64,000 nucleotides of DNA from Gemmatimonas phototrophica (lineage in GTDB: Bacteria > Gemmatimonadota > Gemmatimonadetes > Gemmatimonadales > Gemmatimonadaceae): assembly GCA_945869195.1 (NCBI GenBank), contig CAMBNV010000003.1, forward strand, positions 186,001-250,000. Reading direction: 5' to 3'. Under the pieces are notes generated by a model. The model was not told the DNA's origin. It made no database searches and was given only the letters and a program-made list of their open reading frames with translations. Below are positions 41,284-49,268 of the stretch, one piece after another. The position numbers were made by a program, and so were the translations under genes. The number at the start of each line of letters is the position of its first letter. The first letter of the stretch is position 1.

Positions 41284-42612
41284 TCACATCCCGCCGCGGG
41301 TTGCTGTCCCCGCGGGCCTCGTCCCCGTGAGGAAGTCGAGCGCGAGGGACGACAGCGTCCGCACGCCGGCCGGCAGCGCGGACTCGTCGGCGAAGAAATA
41401 CGGCGAGTGGTTCTGCGCCACCTTGGCGTAGTCCTGGTCGCGCGGCGTGATGCCGAGGAACATGAAGACACCCGGCACCTTCTCCTGGAAGTAGGAGAAG
41501 TCCTCCGAGCCCGTCACCATCGGGGCGACGCCCACACGATCGGTTCCGACCGCACGGCGGATCGACGGCATCATCTGCTCGGTGAGCGCGAGATGATTTT
41601 CGGTCACCGGGTAACCGGCGGAGAGGTTGATCTCGACCGTCGCACCGGCGCTTGCGGCGATCCCTTCAGCCGTGCGTCGAACGCGTTCGAGGATGAGGGC
41701 ATTCTGCGCGGCGCCGAAGGTGCGGATCGTACCGATCAGCATCACCGAGTCGGGGATGATGTTGGATCGGATGCCGCCGTTGAACTGCGCGACTGTCACG
41801 ATCGCCGGCAGCTCGGTGATGTTGACCTGGCGACTCACGATCGTTTGGAGGCCAAGCACGATCTGCGCGCCGACGACGATCGGGTCCACGCCGCCCCACG
41901 GGGCCGCGCCATGCGTCTGCTTGCCGCGCACCTTGATCTCGAGCGTGTTGCCGCTGGCCATCGTGGCACCAGGACGGATCAACACGTTGCCCGCAGGGCC
42001 GGGCCAGACATGCAATCCGAAGATCGCCTCGACCTTCGGATTGTCGAGCGCCCCTTCGAGGATCATAGGCTTGGCGCCGCCGGGGCCCTCTTCCGCGGGC
42101 TGGAAAATGAATACAACCGTACCCGGGAGCTGCGCCTTCATGCCGGCGAGAACCTCGGCGGCGCCCATGAGGATCGACACATGGTTGTCGTGACCGCAGG
42201 CGTGCATCACGCCGACTTCTTGTCCATTAAACTGCGTGCGGACGCGTGACTTGAACGGCAGGTCCGTCATCTCGGTGACTGGCAGCGCGTCCATGTCGGC
42301 GCGCAGCGCAACCACCTTTCCGGGCTTGCCACCGCGAAGGACCCCAATCACGCCGGTGCCGCCAACGCCGGTGCGCACGTCCATGCCGAGGCCGCGTAGG
42401 TGCGTTGCGACGAGCGCGGCGGTGCGGGTCTCACTCATCCCGAGTTCGGGATGCTCGTGGATGTCGCGACGCCAGGCGACGACCTTGGGATTCACTTCGG
42501 TCACACGGCGGTCGAGCTCGGAATGAATGCGCGAGGCCTGCGCCTCAGCGGACGCCGCGATCGTGACGAGGGCGAGCACGAACGCGAAGATGCGAATGGA
42601 GCGACGGTGCAT
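41284..42612 (-). CDS. Secreted M20D amidohydrolase
   Basis: This 442-residue hydrolase begins at ATG 42610-42612 with a signal peptide (IRIFAFVLALVTIAASAEAQA). Metal ligands and catalytic residues are visible in ACGHDNHVSILMG, QPAEEGPGGAKPMI and TGSEDFSYF. Family M20D cleaves N-acyl amino acids and related amides (hippurate, IAA-amino acid, acetyl-aminoacids). The frame is open to 43215, but the extension covers a transposase remnant on the other strand and has no protein character. Confidence 0.93.
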   Translation of the reverse strand: MHRRSIRIFAFVLALVTIAASAEAQASRIHSELDRRVTEVNPKVVAWRRDIHEHPELGMSETRTAALVATHLRGLGMDVRTGVGGTGVIGVLRGGKPGKVVALRADMDALPVTEMTDLPFKSRVRTQFNGQEVGVMHACGHDNHVSILMGAAEVLAGMKAQLPGTVVFIFQPAEEGPGGAKPMILEGALDNPKVEAIFGLHVWPGPAGNVLIRPGATMASGNTLEIKVRGKQTHGAAPWGGVDPIVVGAQIVLGLQTIVSRQVNITELPAIVTVAQFNGGIRSNIIPDSVMLIGTIRTFGAAQNALILERVRRTAEGIAASAGATVEINLSAGYPVTENHLALTEQMMPSIRRAVGTDRVGVAPMVTGSEDFSYFQEKVPGVFMFLGITPRDQDYAKVAQNHSPYFFADESALPAGVRTLSSLALDFLTGTRPAGTATRGGM

Positions 42613-42848
42613 CGGTGGGCCTCGGGGAGCAGTGAGCCGGAGCGTCGCAGGGCGCGCGCTCCGTGCGGTAGATTCTAATCCGAATGGCTCCCGCGTCCAT
42701 CCCTCCGTCGTTTGCCGCGATTGCGCGGGCGCACGGTCAGTTCGACGAACGCGTCGGTCGACTGCTCGCCGCCGCGCCCGAGTCGGGCGTATGCTCGGCG
42801 CTCCCGGGTCCAGGAACGCGCGTGCCCGGCCCGGGGTCGGCGGCGCGT

Positions 42849-43095
42849 AGCGTCTACAAGCCCCGGCGGCCGTAGGCCTCGCCGCTCGTTCGGTTGCTGT
42901 CGGACCATCTGCACCGCCTGCAGACGGTCGGCGAGGAGCGCTTTGCGCGCGAGTACGGTCTGTGGCGGGCAGGTGGCCGACAAGTTCCTTGCCGTGCGAG
43001 GTGCTGGAGCACGGCTTGCCCGCATCTGCTGCGACGCCTGCCCGCAGGAGTCCCTCCTGGCCTTCTCGTGCAAATCCCGTTACTTCGCCGATTGG
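42849..43095 (+). pseudogene. Remnant of an IS91-family transposase
   Basis: Reading across an in-frame TAG (42873-42875) and a frameshift near 42970 gives YKPRRP, then ASPLVRLLSDHLHRLQT and ERFAREYGLWR, then GQVADKFLA, ICCDACPQESLLAFSCKSRYF. This is the N-terminal zinc-binding region of IS91-type transposases (Cx2C and SCKxRxFCPSC). The rest of the gene is missing, cut off at the 3' end of the outer-membrane protein gene. No intact copy is in the window. Confidence 0.75.
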
Positions 43096-43910
43096 CGCGG
43101 GTGTTCGAGCGAGAGGTAGAGCAGGATCTGGTTGTCGTCCTTGCTCGGCCCCACGCCGATCGGGAAGGCGATGCCAGGCACGACCTGCAGCCCCGACGCG
43201 AAGTCGTAGCCCCACCGAATTCCCGGGCTCAGGTAGAACGACGCGTTCCAGCTGTCGGTCGATCCCACCGTCCGCGAGGTGGCCGCCCAGACAGCCTCCA
43301 GCATAAAGTTGGTTCGCGACCGCGCTTCCCAGATGAAACTCTGACCGAGCGAAAAGGTCGTCGCCGAACCGGACGTTCCGGCGGCATCCTTCCCGCGTGG
43401 CAACAGCATCACCCCGACGTTCGAGTGCGAGACAACGCGCTCCGCGACACGGTGCGAGACGGGAAGGGCGCCCTGGATTCCCATGACGCCGGATCCGAAA
43501 CCCTTTGTGTAGTCACCGGTGGGCAGGACGAGCGAGACGCGCGGGGAGATCCAGGTGGCGCTGCCTTCGCTGCCGACGCTCTGGATTCTCCAGTTGAGCA
43601 TCACATCGCCGAGACCCTCACTGCTGCCTGGGTTTGAGAATGGAATCGTGTAACTGAACTGGTTCCGCTGTCCGCGCACCGGCCACTCCTGCGTGAACGC
43701 ATAGAACCAGCTGTCGCCCTGGCGCGCCTTCTGGAAGAGGCTGATGTGCTGGATGACGCCCGCCTCCTGGTTGTAGGCCTCCTCCATCAGGAACGAGTTG
43801 TCCGCAATCGGCGGCTTGGCGGTCGGCTCTGGCTTGGCTGCCTGCGCCGAGGCCTCGGAAGCGATGACCACGACGACGGCGGCGGCGATCCAGCGGTGCA
43901 TTCGGGTCAT
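43080..43910 (-). CDS. Outer-membrane beta-barrel protein (MetA/phenol-transporter-like)
   Basis: This 276-residue secreted protein starts at ATG 43908-43910 with a signal peptide (WIAAAVVVVIASEASAQA). The rest is beta-rich with alternating hydrophobic residues and aromatic strand ends (ISPRVSLVLPTGDYTKGFGSGVMG and LQVVPGIAFPIGVG), the pattern of the transporter/MetA-pathway-of-phenol-degradation barrel family. It ends in LLYLSLEHP, a typical final strand. A probable promoter lies about 190 bases upstream. Substrate unknown. Confidence 0.8.
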   Translation of the reverse strand: MTRMHRWIAAAVVVVIASEASAQAAKPEPTAKPPIADNSFLMEEAYNQEAGVIQHISLFQKARQGDSWFYAFTQEWPVRGQRNQFSYTIPFSNPGSSEGLGDVMLNWRIQSVGSEGSATWISPRVSLVLPTGDYTKGFGSGVMGIQGALPVSHRVAERVVSHSNVGVMLLPRGKDAAGTSGSATTFSLGQSFIWEARSRTNFMLEAVWAATSRTVGSTDSWNASFYLSPGIRWGYDFASGLQVVPGIAFPIGVGPSKDDNQILLYLSLEHPRQSAK

Positions 43911-44251
43911 GTCTATCCTCAAGGGGTGGGTAGAAGCGCCGTCGGGGAGCGTCACGGATCGAGCGAACGCTTTTCCGTGCGCGCCGAACACGGTGAAAAG
44001 TGATTCCCGCACCGCCGAGCGCAATGGGGAGGGCGATCGCGCCGGCGAACAGCGCAGCCAGCGTTGGGGCGATTCTGAACGGAGTCTCTGGGGCGAATAA
44101 ATTATTGACAAATACATTTCGGGCCAAGCGATGGACTAGTTGCTACATCTAAAGCTCTTAGTAGAAATACTGCACCAGCCTTACCTCGAGCCGATGATTC
44201 ACCGTTCGTCGTCCTATGGCCCACCATCCCCGTGACCAGCCAAAAAGGGCG
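43911..44251. other. Intergenic region, AT-richer, with promoter
   Basis: No gene is supported in these 340 bases. The part from about 44085 to 44190 is clearly AT-richer than the surroundings and contains the promoter candidate at 44099-44127. The remainder is the untranslated leader of the outer-membrane protein gene. Confidence 0.5.
44099..44127 (-). promoter_or_regulatory. Candidate promoter of the outer-membrane protein gene
   Basis: On the minus strand TTGGCC (44122-44127) and TAATTT (44099-44104) are spaced by exactly 17 bases inside an AT-rich stretch, reading towards the gene starting at 43910 with a leader of about 180 bases. Confidence 0.4.
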
Positions 44252-44388
44252 TCACGGCTTGACGGACTGCGTCATCCGTTCGCGGAGTGCATCCAGCCAC
44301 CCAAATACGATGATCGGGTGCTGTACCTGCCCCACCGGCCTCACCAATACGAACGTTTTCCTGTCGGGCGAAACATCATATGCCGCCT
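44252..44388 (-). pseudogene. C-terminal fragment of a TolB-propeller Ser/Thr kinase-type protein
   Basis: A short minus-strand frame reads AAYDVSPDRKTFVLVRPV then GQVQHPIIVFGWLDALRERM and stops at 44252. The pattern YDVSxDGKRFxxxRP...VVxxWxxELR is the usual C terminus of eukaryote-like kinases or other proteins with TolB/PD40 propellers. Nothing of the upstream domains remains; the fragment joins the next pseudogene at a run of ten C residues (44395-44404). Confidence 0.6.
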
Positions 44389-44391
44389 AGT

Positions 44392-44654
44392 TTACCCCCC
44401 CCTCATGAAGGGGTCGGTGAAGTGGGTGTCGCGGCGGATGACGCTGAACACCCGCCGTGTGCGATCTGCGCACTCGGATGATGCAGCGTCTGGTCGCGCG
44501 CCTCGTCGAGCAACGAGCCAGTAGGTCCGCTCACGACGTCGTAGTACGCCTTCATGATCCCGTCGAGCGTCGTGACGTCGTCTGAGCGCACGGGAGTTGG
44601 TGTCTGCGCAAGTGCGGAGGTCGAGAGGACTGCGACGACCAGGAGCACGACCAT
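44392..44654 (-). pseudogene. Truncated, frameshifted secreted NTF2/SnoaL-like protein
   Basis: From ATG 44652-44654 a signal peptide (MVVLLVVAVLSTSALAQ) is followed by DDVTTLDGIMKAYYDVVSGP, the start of a SnoaL/NTF2-type domain. After SAQIAH the similarity continues only in another frame (RRVFSVIRRDTHFTDPFM, then stop). About half of the expected domain is missing. It is divergent from the S9 peptidase gene. Confidence 0.6.
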
Positions 44655-44729
44655 CGTGGACACTCGGGAGAATGGTGCGTGTATCGAATAGGGTAGCGCG
44701 GTCAGCCACGACTCTCCAAGTTGGTGCAC

Positions 44730-47018
44730 ATGCGCTTCTCCCTCCGCTCCCATCTCGTTATTGTCGCGCTCCTTCCCGCGGCCCTCCTAGCTCAAGCGCC
44801 GCGCGCCATCACTCCGGCCGATCTCCTCCGCCTCCGCGCCGTCGGTGACCCGCGGGTCTCTCCCGACGGCGAGTGGGTTGCGTACACGGTAAGCACCGTC
44901 GACTCCACGCGCGACCAGCGCGACACCGACGTGCACATGGTGCGCTGGGACGGCTCACGCACCGTGCGCCTCACCGCGACCACCGCGCGCGAGTCGCAAC
45001 CGCGATGGAGTCCCGACGGCCGCTATCTCGCGTTCGTTTCGGCGCGCGGCGACGCGAGTGCGGCGCAGATCTGGCTCCTCGATCGCTCCGGTGGCGATGC
45101 GCAACGGCTCACCGACCTCCCCGAAGGCGTGAACGAGTACGCCTGGTCCCCCGATGGCACGCGCATCGTCGTCGTCACGCAGGACGCCGACTCCGCCGCG
45201 CGCGCCGACACGACCCGTCCGCGCCCGATCGTCATCGATCGATTCCTCAGCAAGCGTGACGGCGACGGCTGGCTCGACGGGCGCCGCACGCACCTGCACC
45301 TGATCGACCTCGCGACCAAGACGACCACGCGACTCACTGCTGGCGCCGCCGATGATCGCGAACCCGCCTGGTCCCCCGATGGTCAATGGGTCGCATTCAC
45401 GAGTGCGCGCCACACCGACGAGGATCGCACTGAGGACTCAGACCTCTACGTGATCGACGCTCGCGCACACGCGAGTGCCGAACCGCGACGGCTGACGAGT
45501 GCACCTACCTACGAGCGTTCGCCAGCCTGGAGCCCCGACGGGAAGTGGATTGCGTTCTTGCAAGGGACATTCGTGCCGGTGCCCATGTACGGGACGTCGC
45601 GAGTGACTGTGATCGCGGCCGAGGGCGGCACGCCGCGCGTGCTCGCGCCGACGCTCGACCGACCGCAGCAGGCGCCGACCTGGACGGACGACGGCGCGGC
45701 GCTGCTCACCGTGCTCGACGATGATCGCCGCGGGCCGCTCGTCCGACTCGCCCTCACTGACGGTTCTCTCACGCACGTAGTAGATGGCATGCGCGTCGTG
45801 GAGAGCGTGCATCAGGCGAAGGGTCATGTGACGATCCTGCTCACCGACCCAGCGACGCCGGCCGAGATCTATGCGTTGGACGCCGCTGGTCCGCGTCGAC
45901 TCACACACGAGAACGACGCCTGGCGCGCCACCGTGCGCACAGCGCCCCTGGAGGAGTTCGAGTCGCGCAGTCGAGACGGTACAGTGGTGCGCGGCCTGCT
46001 CGCGCGCGCGCCCCACGTGCCAGCGGGACGACCGAACAGGACGGTGCTCTGGATCCACGGCGGGCCGGTCGCCCAGAATGATCACGCCTTTTGGCTCGAG
46101 CGCGAGGCGCTCGTGGCTGCGGGGTGGCATGTGCTCCAGATCAACTATCGCGGCTCGAGTGGACGCGGCGAAGCATTTCAACGTGCCATCTACGCCGATT
46201 GGTGCGGCAAGGAAATCGAGGACCTACTCGCCGCGGTCGATCAGGCCGTGCGCAGTGGCATCGCCGACCCAGAGCGGCTCGCGGTCGGTGGCTGGAGCTA
46301 TGGTGGCATTCTCACCGACTGTCTCATCGCGTCCACTCCGCGGTTCAAGGCGGCGGTGAGCGGGGCAGGGAGCTCGCTCTTCATGTCGACGTACGGCACC
46401 GATCAGTACGCGGCACAGTACGAAGCAGAACTCGGGGTGCCGTGGAAGACCCCGAAAGTGTGGGAGAAGGTGTCGTACGCATTCTTCCAGGCCGACCGGA
46501 TCCGCACGCCAACGTTGTTCATGGGCGGCGCCGACGACTTCAATGTGCCGATCGCCGGGTCGGAGCAGATGTATCAGGCGCTGCGCTCACTGGGGGTCCC
46601 CACGCAGCTGGTGGTGTATCCGGGAGAGCATCACGGGATCACACGGCCGAGCTTTGCGGTCGATCGCGCGACGCGGTGGATCGAGTGGCTCGATCGGTGG
46701 GTGCCGCGCCGTGTCTCGGCTCATCCCGCAGCTATCCAAGAACCGCGTCCTCGGCGACCTCACCTGCCGGCCTCGTCAGCGACAGGGGGGTCGAGTCCCC
46801 CAAATCTCCTCCAAAAGGAGCCGCTAGTTGGTCGCCCGCACGCATCGAGGTGCGAAGATCCCGGCGCGTCGGTTAGCGGCGGTGGGTTCAGGCCCCACCT
46901 GTCGTTCGGGGTGACGAGGGGCGCGCCCGTCTGGCCTACGCGAGCGTTCCAAGTTGATGCAACAACGCGCCCGCCGACTGGATGCGCATCGACACATCTT
47001 TGGCAAGCAACTGCATGA
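44730..47018 (+). CDS. Secreted S9-family prolyl oligopeptidase-like peptidase with aberrant C terminus
   Basis: A signal peptide (VIVALLPAALLAQA) starts this 762-residue frame from ATG 44730; TTG 44721 is upstream. A beta-propeller with PD40-type WSPDG repeats fills about residues 40-370, and an alpha/beta-hydrolase domain follows. The triad is S523 (GGWSYGG), D603 (ADDFNVP) and H634/H635 (GEHHGI). The family end is near WIEWLDRW (about residue 658). The last ~100 residues are Pro/Arg/Ser-rich, resemble no S9 sequence, run through the tRNA-like hairpin at 46785 and overlap the kinase gene antisense by 83 bases. The original stop was probably lost by rearrangement. Confidence 0.88.
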   Translation: MRFSLRSHLVIVALLPAALLAQAPRAITPADLLRLRAVGDPRVSPDGEWVAYTVSTVDSTRDQRDTDVHMVRWDGSRTVRLTATTARESQPRWSPDGRYLAFVSARGDASAAQIWLLDRSGGDAQRLTDLPEGVNEYAWSPDGTRIVVVTQDADSAARADTTRPRPIVIDRFLSKRDGDGWLDGRRTHLHLIDLATKTTTRLTAGAADDREPAWSPDGQWVAFTSARHTDEDRTEDSDLYVIDARAHASAEPRRLTSAPTYERSPAWSPDGKWIAFLQGTFVPVPMYGTSRVTVIAAEGGTPRVLAPTLDRPQQAPTWTDDGAALLTVLDDDRRGPLVRLALTDGSLTHVVDGMRVVESVHQAKGHVTILLTDPATPAEIYALDAAGPRRLTHENDAWRATVRTAPLEEFESRSRDGTVVRGLLARAPHVPAGRPNRTVLWIHGGPVAQNDHAFWLEREALVAAGWHVLQINYRGSSGRGEAFQRAIYADWCGKEIEDLLAAVDQAVRSGIADPERLAVGGWSYGGILTDCLIASTPRFKAAVSGAGSSLFMSTYGTDQYAAQYEAELGVPWKTPKVWEKVSYAFFQADRIRTPTLFMGGADDFNVPIAGSEQMYQALRSLGVPTQLVVYPGEHHGITRPSFAVDRATRWIEWLDRWVPRRVSAHPAAIQEPRPRRPHLPASSATGGSSPPNLLQKEPLVGRPHASRCEDPGASVSGGGFRPHLSFGVTRGAPVWPTRAFQVDATTRPPTGCASTHLWQATA
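46785..46813 (+). other. tRNA T-arm/3'-end-like hairpin
   Basis: GGGGG-GTCGAGT-CCCCC forms a five-pair stem with a seven-base T-loop-like sequence, and TCTCCTCCA follows, like an acceptor 3' end. No 5' half, D-arm or anticodon arm lies upstream, so it is not a tRNA gene. A partial tRNA end beside a compositional shift can mark an old integration site, but the acceptor spacing is one base off. Confidence 0.3.
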
Positions 47019-48891
47019 CCAATGTCGAGACGTGCCGAGGAATGTCCGGACGCAACTCGTGGGGTGGTGTAATCGCGGCGCTCAGAATTTTTGAGATGAG
47101 AGCGACCGGCGATTTCCCCTCAAACGGCGGTCGGCCGATGAGACATTCATAGAGGACAACCCCCGCCGCATACAGGTCACTGCGCGCATCAACGTTTTCG
47201 TCCAACAGTTGCTCGGGTGACATATAGGTTGGTGTACCCACCACCATACCGACCTGCGTCAGATTGTTGCTGGTGCGCTGGACGAGGCGCGCGACCCCAA
47301 AATCCATCACCTTGAGCGTGCCGGTTGCGTCGAGCAGCAAGTTCTGCGGTTTGATATCGCGATGGATAATCCCTTCATCGTGCGCACATTTCAGCGCCTC
47401 GGCGAGTTGCTTCGCGATCGCTAACATTGCCGTCGTTCCTAACGTACCGCGGCGATCGATCACCGAGCGGAGTGTCGTGCCCTCCACGAACTCCATGGTG
47501 ACGTAGTATATGTCGTCTGTTTTCCCAAAGTCATGCGTCCGCACGATATTGCGATGGGCAATGCGGCGCGCGAGCCGGATTTCATTCCGGAAGCGTTCCA
47601 TCGCTGTTTCGTCGGCCGTGAGATGCTCTGGCAACAGCGTTTTGATGGCCACGCGCTCGCCGAGTTCCGTGTCGAGCGCGAGATACACCACGCCCATGCC
47701 TCCACGCCCAATGACACGCTCAATGGAAAAGCGGGAGGCAATGGTCGATCCCGGTTGCAGAAGCTCGGGCGACGATGCGTCCGATGTGACTGGCTCGTCA
47801 CTGACTCCGGCGATTTCTTCACGCAGTCTATCGATCTGTCCCCGCAACCGTTCTTCGCGGTCGCGAATCCCCGCGACCATGCTATCGAACACACGCGCGA
47901 GTGTCCCCAATTCGTCGGCGCGGAGCGAGATCTCGGTGAGTGAGCCGGCGCTGTAGCTCCCTCTTTCCACCTCAACGGCGGCCGCGACCACGCGAAGGAC
48001 GTCGTGCATGAATAACCGTTCGCGGTCTCGCAACTCTCGCTTTTCAAGACACGCGCTGATACGGGCTCTGAGGAGGACCGGGTCGAATGGCTTAGGCAGA
48101 TAGTCTTCAGCGCCCCGTTCAATGCATTTGACGATCATCGCCAATTCGTCTAAGGCAGAAATCATGATCACGGGAATGTCGCGTGTCTGGTCCTTCGCCT
48201 TGAGCTGCTGCAGTGTCTCGTAGCCGTCCATGTCCGGCATGATGACATCGAGTAATACCATGTCATAGCCGCCCTCCGCCGCCAGCGCGAGCGCCTCCCT
48301 CCCACTCTCCGCACACACCACCGTGTGGCCTTCACGTTGCAAGCGGCGCTGCAAGACACCGCGATTCTCCTCGATGTCGTCGACCACCAAGATCCGGGCC
48401 ACACCGTGTGTGCGCGGGGCCGTGGGCATCTGATAGTCAGCGGTGAAGGCGGGCCTGGCGACTTCAAAGGTGCTCGTCGGCTCGGCGCGGCGTCTGTCAC
48501 TGGGAATCAGCCGTTCAGCTGCCTCGCGAATGCGACGCACATCGCCAATGTACTCCGCGGTGTCGGCCGCCTTGCCATTCGCCAGCAATGAACTCATGGC
48601 AGTTAAGATTCGTGCTTGCGGATCCCGAATCGCATCGTAAAGGCCGGGCACCGCTTTGGGGTCGAGCACGGTCACACCGGCGGGCAGGCTGGCGTCAATC
48701 AGCGACGTGACACTCCGCGATGCGTGAAGCGCATCAATCAATGCTTGCTGGCGGTGCGTAAAATCAGGCTCATGAGCATCCTCCAGCAGCATTTCACAGT
48801 AGCCGATAATCTGATTGACCGGGGTGCGAAGGTCGTGCCGCAAACGCGCCACTTCGCTGACGGCCTGATGGGAGGCTCCGCTGTGCGTCAT
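46936..48891 (-). CDS. HisKA-receiver-Ser/Thr protein kinase fusion
   Basis: This 651-residue cytoplasmic protein has, in order: a HisKA-like phosphoacceptor helix (RHDLRTPVNQIIGYCEML, H19); a receiver (phospho-acceptor D215 in LLDVIMPDMDG, K267 in LPKPFD); a HAMP-like linker (about 320-350); and a eukaryote-like Ser/Thr kinase (GRGGMGVVYLA, K417, HRD 510-512, DFG 530). No HATPase_c domain is present, so it cannot phosphorylate its own His and must receive phosphate from a partner. It is the last gene of the binding-protein/hybrid-kinase/receiver operon, five bases after the receiver gene. The kinase core looks active. The 3' end overlaps the S9 gene antisense by 83 bases. Confidence 0.9.
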   Translation of the reverse strand: MTHSGASHQAVSEVARLRHDLRTPVNQIIGYCEMLLEDAHEPDFTHRQQALIDALHASRSVTSLIDASLPAGVTVLDPKAVPGLYDAIRDPQARILTAMSSLLANGKAADTAEYIGDVRRIREAAERLIPSDRRRAEPTSTFEVARPAFTADYQMPTAPRTHGVARILVVDDIEENRGVLQRRLQREGHTVVCAESGREALALAAEGGYDMVLLDVIMPDMDGYETLQQLKAKDQTRDIPVIMISALDELAMIVKCIERGAEDYLPKPFDPVLLRARISACLEKRELRDRERLFMHDVLRVVAAAVEVERGSYSAGSLTEISLRADELGTLARVFDSMVAGIRDREERLRGQIDRLREEIAGVSDEPVTSDASSPELLQPGSTIASRFSIERVIGRGGMGVVYLALDTELGERVAIKTLLPEHLTADETAMERFRNEIRLARRIAHRNIVRTHDFGKTDDIYYVTMEFVEGTTLRSVIDRRGTLGTTAMLAIAKQLAEALKCAHDEGIIHRDIKPQNLLLDATGTLKVMDFGVARLVQRTSNNLTQVGMVVGTPTYMSPEQLLDENVDARSDLYAAGVVLYECLIGRPPFEGKSPVALISKILSAAITPPHELRPDIPRHVSTLVMQLLAKDVSMRIQSAGALLHQLGTLA

Positions 48892-48896
48892 CCGCG

Positions 48897-49265
48897 CTAC
48901 CGCGGACCAATGAGCGCGGCAATTTTTCCAAGCAAGCTGTCGAGGTCGACAGGCTTCGTGTCATAGTCATCGCAGCCGGCCTCGATTGCCTTCGCCCGAT
49001 CGCCCGCCATCGCATGGGCGCTCAATCCTATGATGGGAATGTGTGCCGTTGCGGGATCTGCCTTCAGCTCGGAGGTCGCCTGCCACCCGTCTTTTCGCGG
49101 AAGGCTCATATCCATGAGGATCAAATCAGGAAGCGAACTGTGCGCGATCTCTACGCCCTCGACTCCGTCCACCGCCACAGTGATCTCATATCCCCGTTTC
49201 ACGAGACGGCGACTGAGCATGTCTCGATTGAGTTCGTTGTCCTCGACCAGCAGTATGCGAGTCAT
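48897..49265 (-). CDS. Single-domain response regulator
   Basis: This 122-residue protein is one complete CheY-like receiver: acidic pair in LLVEDNELN, phospho-acceptor D52 in LMDMSLPRKDG, and the conserved Thr/Ser-Lys positions in GLSAHAM and YDTKPVD. No output domain is attached. It lies three bases after the hybrid kinase gene and five before the kinase fusion, which fits a phosphotransfer shuttle between them. Confidence 0.94.
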   Translation of the reverse strand: MTRILLVEDNELNRDMLSRRLVKRGYEITVAVDGVEGVEIAHSSLPDLILMDMSLPRKDGWQATSELKADPATAHIPIIGLSAHAMAGDRAKAIEAGCDDYDTKPVDLDSLLGKIAALIGPR

Positions 49266-49268
49266 GTG

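Noticed and set aside
42613-43215. N-terminal extension of the M20D gene
   Set aside because: The M20D signal peptide begins at 42612, and the upstream part is antisense to a transposase remnant.
46785-46813. Complete tRNA or tmRNA gene
   Set aside because: Only a T-arm-like hairpin and CCA-like end exist; nothing upstream forms the rest, so it is listed only as a possible remnant.
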